Assembly: GCA_949284665.1 (NCBI GenBank)
Contig: CASDWR010000171.1
Coordinates: 1 to 10,072, forward strand
Direction: 5' to 3'
Length of the DNA: 10,072 bases
Source of the DNA: an uncultured Rikenellaceae bacterium
GTDB lineage: Bacteria > Bacteroidota > Bacteroidia > Bacteroidales > Rikenellaceae
Shown here: piece after piece, positions 5,333 to 10,072 of the stretch
Layout: each line of letters begins with the position of its first letter
Position numbering within the stretch: the stretch's first letter is position 1
Notes under the pieces: model-generated
What the model saw: the letters and a program-made list of their open reading frames with translations, nothing else
What the model was told of the DNA's origin: nothing
Databases searched by the model: none
Made by a program: the position numbers and the translations under genes

Positions 5333-8305
5333 TTATTCTCCGATTTTTACGATCCCCCGATTTTTCATGCCATCCACGAAGATATAAAGCGGCTTTTCGA
5401 AATGCACATGACGCACGAATTCGGTTTCTCTTTCGGCAGGCATTCCATTCAATAGTGCTTCGTCGAATCTGCCGTCGCCAATGAATGGATTGATGGTCAG
5501 ATAACCTACGCCGAATGCGGTAAGGTTCTGAAAAAAATGGGTCCCTTGGCTCGGTTCGATACGGAAATTGTCGAGACCGCTCTCCACGATGACTTTCGCT
5601 TCGGATATCTGTCCCCATTTTACGGGGATTCCCAGCCAGGGATCGCTCGATCCCCATCGTCCCGGACCGATCAACAGGTATCCCCGCCCTGACTCCTTGA
5701 GTCGAGCATTCACCTCGCCGATTTCGTCGGCGATCTTGCGGGTGAATTGTGCGTCGAATTGTCCGGGTTTGACATAAACAATATCATATACGCCCTCTAC
5801 TGCCCCGGTTCCGAGTGCGCTTTCCGAGTAGACGATCGACTCGGACGTATCGACCTGTTCCCAATCGAGCGAGGAGCCGGCTGTTTCGTTGGCGATGGGC
5901 CGTATCTGAAGCATGTTGAAAATCTTTTGCCCGTCCCTGACATCGAGATTCGCGGCGAATTCGATCTCCACACAACAACGCATCTCTTTTTGGGCCATTC
6001 GAAGCATATCGTTGAGAATTTCGGCGAGCGGGAATGTGCCATATTTGAGAATATGGGCGAACGAAACGATTTTACGTCCGGGACCCAACGGGGAATCCAC
6101 TACAACCTGATTCTCCATATCCCACGTGGATGCCACGTATCGCATGTTGCGGAATCGTCGGGCAGCATTGATGTCGAACCGCTCGAGATTCACTGCATCA
6201 TCGATCGAGGTCTTGAACTTTTCCGGCATCAGATTGAGTGCATACATGACATGCTGCGTATCGCGCAAAGCCATTTCCGGCGTGGAAAGTTGCAACACTT
6301 TTTTCGGATATTTCGGTGAGAAACGCAGTACCTGATCACCGTCCACTACCGCCTTACCCAATCCGAAAGCGATCTTTGCGACCCCCTCGTCGGACTTCTC
6401 GTCCCCGATCGGATAGTAGTTGATCGATCGGGCCACACCTGAAAGTGTCGGGAAAAAATATCCGCTGTCTTCCGAACCGCAGACTTCCTGGATCACAACA
6501 GCCATTTTCTCCTCGCTGATAACATTCGAGGTGGCTGTAATGTAAGCTCTCGACGAGGCAAAGTAGACTGAAGCATATACGCTTTTGATCGCTTTCCCCA
6601 ATAATCGGAGCGTTTGGTCGCTATTGTCCGAAAGCGGGATCATGTAGGTGGAATAGATGCCGGCGAAAGGCTGATAATATGAGTCTTCCAATTTGGAACT
6701 GGAACGAATTGCCAGCGGTCCCCGGGCATACTTGATAAAGATGCGCAAATCGTCTACCAACCCCTGTGGTAATCGCGAAGCGACGAATTCGGAAAGGATC
6801 TCTTCGTCGGTGATGTCGGAGTCGATGACATATTGAAGCCCGTTGTCGATGATGAACTGATCGAAATAGTCGGTAGCAATGACCACCGTACGGGGGATCA
6901 TCACCCGCACATCTTCATACCGGTTGTAGAATTTGTGCTTCTGAAGCATGTTGTTCAGAAAAGCCAGTCCCCGGGCCTTCCCGCCGAGCGACCCCTTTCC
7001 GATCCGTGCGAACCAGATGGTGTCGTTATAGCTTTCCCGATCGAAACGAGCAACAACGCCCTGACCGGTGAATATCCGGTAATCCTTGATCCGGTCGATA
7101 ATAAAATTCCGCATTTGAGCGACCGACTCGAACGAACTGGAGCGGATCGCCTTGAACTCATAACCCAAGAAGAAAAGGCCTCGCGAAAGCATCCATTTCG
7201 ACAAATGATTTTGCGAGGCACTATATACCAATGTTTCATCGGGGACTTCGGCCACCAATCCTTGCAATTCACGCAGGTCTTTGGCACGTCCCACCTCGGC
7301 ACCTGTTTCAGGATTCTTGAACACAAAGTCGCCGAACGCAAATTCACGGCTGATATAGTCGCTCAACTGAAGCAACAACGTCTTCGAATACTTGACCAGA
7401 AAACCCACACCCAAACTTTTGGCCACTTCTCGCATGCTCTCCTGGGAGGACTGAAGCAAAAATGGCATCAAAGGATCGTCGTGACGGATGCGCCGACACA
7501 GGTCGATTCCCGCGTCGAGTTTTTCGTCTTCCGACTTGTCTCCCTTCCGCAATACGAACCCCACATCCGAGATGACTCCCAACATGTTTTCCTTGTAGCG
7601 TTCATACAACTCTACGGCTTCGGCGTAATTGGTCGCCAGCAATATCTTAGGACGGGCTCTCTTGCGCATGACCTGCTGTTGCTCATTCAACGCTTCGGAA
7701 AGCGATTTCCCCGTTTGCTGGAGCACCAGTTTGTAAATGGCCGGCAGATAGGTGGAGTAGTAACGAATGGAGTCCTCGACCAGTAGCATCGATTGGACCC
7801 CCATCTCAATGATATCGTGATCGGCATTCATTCGATCCTCGATCAACTTGATGATGGCGATAATCAGATCGGCCGAGCCATGCCAGCAAAAAGTATAGTC
7901 GATTGCAGAATTGTCCGACTCTTCGATTTTCCGATAAACGGTCTTGGAGAAATTGGTCAACAGAACCACCGGGATATTCGGATAACGCTCCTTGACGATT
8001 TTTGAAAAAGAGAAAACATCCAACTCACCGACGTTGTACATGGTAATTATCAGGTCAAAATCGTGTGCCTCTTCAAGCAGTTTCAGTGCCCGGTGCGTCG
8101 TGGGGCTGCGAACGATTACGGGAGGATTACTCAAATTCAAATCATTGTATTCCTGATTGATTTGCGTTTCGATACGGCCGTCTTCTTCGAGCGTATAACC
8201 GTCATAACTGTTGCAGACAAGGAGTATCTTTCGGATGCGTCGCACCATCAGCGACTGATAGTCGGTGTCGTTGACCATCTCTCGACGGTTTTTTATTTCG
8301 TCCAT
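5333..8305 (-). CDS. Two receiver-like domains fused to a PPDK/PEP-synthase-type ATP-grasp domain
   Basis: This 990-aa cytoplasmic protein joins signalling and phosphotransfer modules; its function is not established to my knowledge. Residues about 22-155 form a degenerate receiver (Met89 where the phosphorylated Asp should be, no conserved Lys). Residues about 171-322 form a second receiver with acidic pair Glu177-Asp178 (LLVEDS), Asp247 (VISDV), Ser286/287 and Lys305 (FLVKYS), plus a basic insert of about 20 residues. After a linker, residues about 435-805 match the PPDK N-terminal nucleotide domain: IGKGSLGGKARGL (Lys437, Lys443), GPLAIRSSSKLEDS (Arg534), GLGKAVVDG (648-656) and LQIRPI (Gln800, Arg802). 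The tail (about 826-990) contains LLIGPGRWGSSDPWLG. No swivel phosphohistidine motif and no PEP/pyruvate barrel are present, so it is not a complete PEP synthase. ATG at 8303-8305 is chosen; the TTG at 8330-8332 overlaps the likely -7 box. Annotation as PEP synthase would be misleading. Confidence 0.85.
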   Translation of the reverse strand: MDEIKNRREMVNDTDYQSLMVRRIRKILLVCNSYDGYTLEEDGRIETQINQEYNDLNLSNPPVIVRSPTTHRALKLLEEAHDFDLIITMYNVGELDVFSFSKIVKERYPNIPVVLLTNFSKTVYRKIEESDNSAIDYTFCWHGSADLIIAIIKLIEDRMNADHDIIEMGVQSMLLVEDSIRYYSTYLPAIYKLVLQQTGKSLSEALNEQQQVMRKRARPKILLATNYAEAVELYERYKENMLGVISDVGFVLRKGDKSEDEKLDAGIDLCRRIRHDDPLMPFLLQSSQESMREVAKSLGVGFLVKYSKTLLLQLSDYISREFAFGDFVFKNPETGAEVGRAKDLRELQGLVAEVPDETLVYSASQNHLSKWMLSRGLFFLGYEFKAIRSSSFESVAQMRNFIIDRIKDYRIFTGQGVVARFDRESYNDTIWFARIGKGSLGGKARGLAFLNNMLQKHKFYNRYEDVRVMIPRTVVIATDYFDQFIIDNGLQYVIDSDITDEEILSEFVASRLPQGLVDDLRIFIKYARGPLAIRSSSKLEDSYYQPFAGIYSTYMIPLSDNSDQTLRLLGKAIKSVYASVYFASSRAYITATSNVISEEKMAVVIQEVCGSEDSGYFFPTLSGVARSINYYPIGDEKSDEGVAKIAFGLGKAVVDGDQVLRFSPKYPKKVLQLSTPEMALRDTQHVMYALNLMPEKFKTSIDDAVNLERFDINAARRFRNMRYVASTWDMENQVVVDSPLGPGRKIVSFAHILKYGTFPLAEILNDMLRMAQKEMRCCVEIEFAANLDVRDGQKIFNMLQIRPIANETAGSSLDWEQVDTSESIVYSESALGTGAVEGVYDIVYVKPGQFDAQFTRKIADEIGEVNARLKESGRGYLLIGPGRWGSSDPWLGIPVKWGQISEAKVIVESGLDNFRIEPSQGTHFFQNLTAFGVGYLTINPFIGDGRFDEALLNGMPAERETEFVRHVHFEKPLYIFVDGMKNRGIVKIGE

Positions 8306-8329
8306 ATATTCTTGCTGGTTTATTGCATA

Positions 8330-8337
8330 CAAAAATA
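8330..8337 (-). promoter_or_regulatory. Putative -7 box for the receiver-PPDK gene
   Basis: TATTTTTG on the minus strand matches TAnnTTTG and lies 24 nt ahead of the chosen ATG. No good TTTG occurs at the expected upstream distance, so confidence is moderate. It lies 12 nt from the opposite-facing box at 8350-8357. Confidence 0.4.
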
Positions 8338-8349
8338 GAAATAGTTTTT

Positions 8350-8357
8350 TATCTTTG
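8350..8357 (+). promoter_or_regulatory. Putative -7 box for the GNAT-gcvT operon
   Basis: TATCTTTG matches TAnnTTTG exactly, 40 nt ahead of the ATG at 8398. The closest upstream TTG (8323-8325) is 24 nt away, longer than normal. The region that would hold the -33 element overlaps the -7 box of the divergent gene. Confidence 0.45.
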
Positions 8358-8397
8358 CTATCTGTTTTGTCAGGAATGTAATACGATTTGACATACT

Positions 8398-9609
8398 ATG
8401 GAAAACTACACGCTTGAGGAGGTTCGGACCCGGAAGCAGGTCAGGGAGTTCCTCGACATGCCCCGCAAAATCTACGAAGGAAACCGCAATTGGGTACATC
8501 CATTGGATAACGATATCGAAGCAATCTTTGACCCCTCCAAGAACCACTTGTTCGACGGGGGGGAGGCAATTCGTTGGATTGCCCGAAATGACCGGGGAGA
8601 GGTCGTAGGCCGAATCGCAGCTTTTTACAACAAGGAACAAGCGGCAGCAGAGGAACAGCCTACTGGTGGCTGCGGTTTTTTCGAATGTATCAACTCGCAA
8701 CCCCTTGCCAACATGATGTTCGATGCCGCCCGCCAATGGCTTGAGTCAAAAGGGATGGAGGCAATGGATGGACCGATCAATTTCGGAAGCCGGGACGAAT
8801 GGTGGGGCTGTCTGGTACAAGGGTTCGAACTTCAGCCGCTCTATGCCAATCCCTACAATCCTCCCTATTACAAAGAACTTTTCGAAACATACGGTTTTCA
8901 GAACTATTTCAATCAGTACACTTATTTGCGGAATTTGAAGGCGGGTGAGTTCAACCAGTCGGTATACGACCGCGTGAAACGGCTGGAAGAGACCCCGGGC
9001 TATCGATTCGAACATATCGACAAACGCAACCTGGAACAGGTAGCCGATGATTTTCGATTGATCTACAACAAGGCTTGGGCAAAATTCTCGGGTGTTCGGC
9101 CGATGGATCGTGAACAGGCTCAGGGCATTATGCAGAAACTGAAACCGATCATCGATGAAAAATTGATCTATTTCGCCTTTTTCAACGATGAACCGATCGG
9201 TTTCTTCATCATGGTTCCCGACTTGAACAGGGTCATCGGACGTTTTCACGGCAAGTTGAATCTGATCAATAAAATCCGGCTGATGCTCATTCTCAAACTT
9301 ACGAGACAGGCTGACCGGGTTTTCGGCATTATTTTCGGAGTAGCCCCGGAATACCATGGCCGAGGGATCGAATCGGGAATCATGCATGCCTTCGAAAAGG
9401 AGGTCGCACGAGGTGAAATACACTACAAAACGTTGGAATTGGCCTGGATGGGCGATTTCAATCCGGTAATGCTGCGAATGGTCGAAAGTTACGTTTGTGC
9501 GCGCAAACACAAAATGCACACTACGTACCGCTATTTGTTCGATCGGACAAAGGAATTCCACCGTTGTCCGCGTCTGGGGGCCAAAAGAACTGAAAACTCA
9601 CAACCGTAA
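8398..9609 (+). CDS. GNAT-fold acyltransferase-like protein (YghO-like)
   Basis: The 403-aa product has the look of a two-lobed GNAT protein. The N-terminal lobe carries [18 protein letters not shown] (23-40), [10 protein letters not shown] (69-78), CGFFECINS (92-100), then [20 protein letters not shown] (124-143) and [17 protein letters not shown] (151-167). The C-terminal lobe has a recognisable acyl-CoA motif [14 protein letters not shown] (315-327), followed by [19 protein letters not shown], like the last GNAT strand-helix. The N-terminal pattern recalls a family that includes E. coli YghO and, from memory, GNAT-like proteins linked to bacterial ceramide synthesis; that link is a hypothesis. 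Substrate is unknown; no signal peptide or membrane helix is seen. A G7 run at 8557-8563 lies in codons 53-56, which are in frame here. gcvT follows after 23 nt, so the two are probably one operon. Confidence 0.75.
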   Translation: MENYTLEEVRTRKQVREFLDMPRKIYEGNRNWVHPLDNDIEAIFDPSKNHLFDGGEAIRWIARNDRGEVVGRIAAFYNKEQAAAEEQPTGGCGFFECINSQPLANMMFDAARQWLESKGMEAMDGPINFGSRDEWWGCLVQGFELQPLYANPYNPPYYKELFETYGFQNYFNQYTYLRNLKAGEFNQSVYDRVKRLEETPGYRFEHIDKRNLEQVADDFRLIYNKAWAKFSGVRPMDREQAQGIMQKLKPIIDEKLIYFAFFNDEPIGFFIMVPDLNRVIGRFHGKLNLINKIRLMLILKLTRQADRVFGIIFGVAPEYHGRGIESGIMHAFEKEVARGEIHYKTLELAWMGDFNPVMLRMVESYVCARKHKMHTTYRYLFDRTKEFHRCPRLGAKRTENSQP

Positions 9610-9632
9610 CCACACATAAAACGCTGAAATTT

Positions 9633-10072
9633 ATGAAAACCACTCCGTTTACCAAGTATCACATCGCTGCCGGTGCGAAAATGGCCGAATTCGCTGGCTA
9701 CAACATGCCTATCGAGTTCAGCGGAATCAACGACGAACATCTTTCGGTACGTGCTGCGGCCGGTGTGTTCGACGTGAGCCACATGGGTGAAATATGGGTC
9801 AAGGGTCCCGACGCGCTGCCTTTCCTGCAACACGTTACGACGAACAACGTAGCTCAATTGTACGATGGCAAGGTGCAATATTCATGTCTGCCCAACGGAC
9901 GGGGCGGTATCGTGGACGATATTTTGGTTTATCGTATCGATTCCGCGACCTATCTGCTTGTGGTCAATGCAGCCAATGTCGAGAAGGACTGGAACCATCT
10001 TTGCACCGAAGGAGAAAAGTTCGGTCTGAAACCGGGCAAAGAGCTGTACAATGCTTCCGACGAAATCTGCCA
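9633..10072 (+). CDS. gcvT: Glycine cleavage system T-protein (aminomethyltransferase), 3' end outside window
   Basis: The first 146 codons are present of a protein normally about 360 aa; the rest lies past the right edge. GcvT takes the aminomethyl group from lipoylated H-protein and transfers its carbon to tetrahydrofolate, releasing ammonia, as part of the cytoplasmic glycine cleavage complex. Seen: [15 protein letters not shown] (17-31), the family signature [16 protein letters not shown] (39-54), [20 protein letters not shown] (69-88) and [10 protein letters not shown] (91-100), whose aspartates (95/96) match the folate/catalytic position. ATG at 9633 gives the standard N-terminus. It lies 23 nt after the GNAT-like gene on the same strand with no terminator between, so it is probably the second gene of that operon; whether other gcv genes follow cannot be seen. 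Confidence 0.96.
   Translation, partial: MKTTPFTKYHIAAGAKMAEFAGYNMPIEFSGINDEHLSVRAAAGVFDVSHMGEIWVKGPDALPFLQHVTTNNVAQLYDGKVQYSCLPNGRGGIVDDILVYRIDSATYLLVVNAANVEKDWNHLCTEGEKFGLKPGKELYNASDEIC

Noticed and set aside
6833..7786. 317-codon plus-strand frame opposite the receiver-PPDK gene
   Set aside because: The minus-strand frame carries clear PPDK and receiver motifs; this one has none and starts in mid-gene.
8557..8563. G7 run inside the GNAT-like gene as a phase-variation site
   Set aside because: The gene is in frame, seven G is short for slippage, and the protein is not a surface antigen; left as a note only.
8746..9561. 271-codon minus-strand frame opposite the GNAT-like gene
   Set aside because: Antisense shadow without motifs; the plus frame has a GNAT acyl-CoA motif and correct operon spacing to gcvT.

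Overview
The window looks like a chromosomal stretch from a Bacteroidota bacterium, probably order Bacteroidales. The reasons are: several exact matches to the Bacteroidota sigma-AB promoter pattern (TTTG, about 18-21 nt, TAnnTTTG), almost no Shine-Dalgarno sites, an SDR-type threonine dehydrogenase and a hexameric GDH of the kinds common in this phylum, and a receiver/PPDK-like fusion that I associate with it. Genus cannot be fixed. A futalosine-pathway mqnC argues against a genome that uses only the classical Men route. The window has no mobile element, CRISPR array or phage gene; most of it is ordinary housekeeping sequence.

Layout. The left edge (1-322, minus) is the start of a secreted protein with a carboxypeptidase-regulatory-like domain, cut by the window edge. 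A 414-nt gap follows (323-736), holding a C9 tract, an imperfect tandem repeat, a possible structured element (566-669) and a tRNA terminator. tRNA-Thr(GGU) lies on minus at 737-808. Its putative promoter stands back to back with a plus-strand promoter that reads a 77-aa two-helix membrane protein and then L-threonine 3-dehydrogenase (1311-2267), which ends at a clear terminator.

Three minus-strand genes follow: mqnC (2546-3670, menaquinone biosynthesis, own promoter), gdhA (3900-5237, glutamate dehydrogenase, followed by a perfect 38-nt palindromic terminator) and a 990-aa protein (5333-8305) that joins two receiver-like domains to a PPDK/PEP-synthase-type ATP-grasp domain without the usual phosphohistidine and PEP/pyruvate domains. 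On the plus strand, divergent from this protein, come a GNAT-fold acyltransferase-like gene (8398-9609) and, 23 nt later, gcvT (9633 to the right edge).

How they fit together. Tdh (threonine to 2-amino-3-ketobutyrate), GcvT (glycine cleavage) and GdhA (glutamate/ammonia) all belong to amino-acid and nitrogen metabolism, although they are not one operon. The item most worth following up is the receiver-PPDK fusion, whose domain content suggests an ATP-dependent phosphotransfer or regulatory protein rather than a PEP synthase. The GNAT gene beside gcvT is the second.
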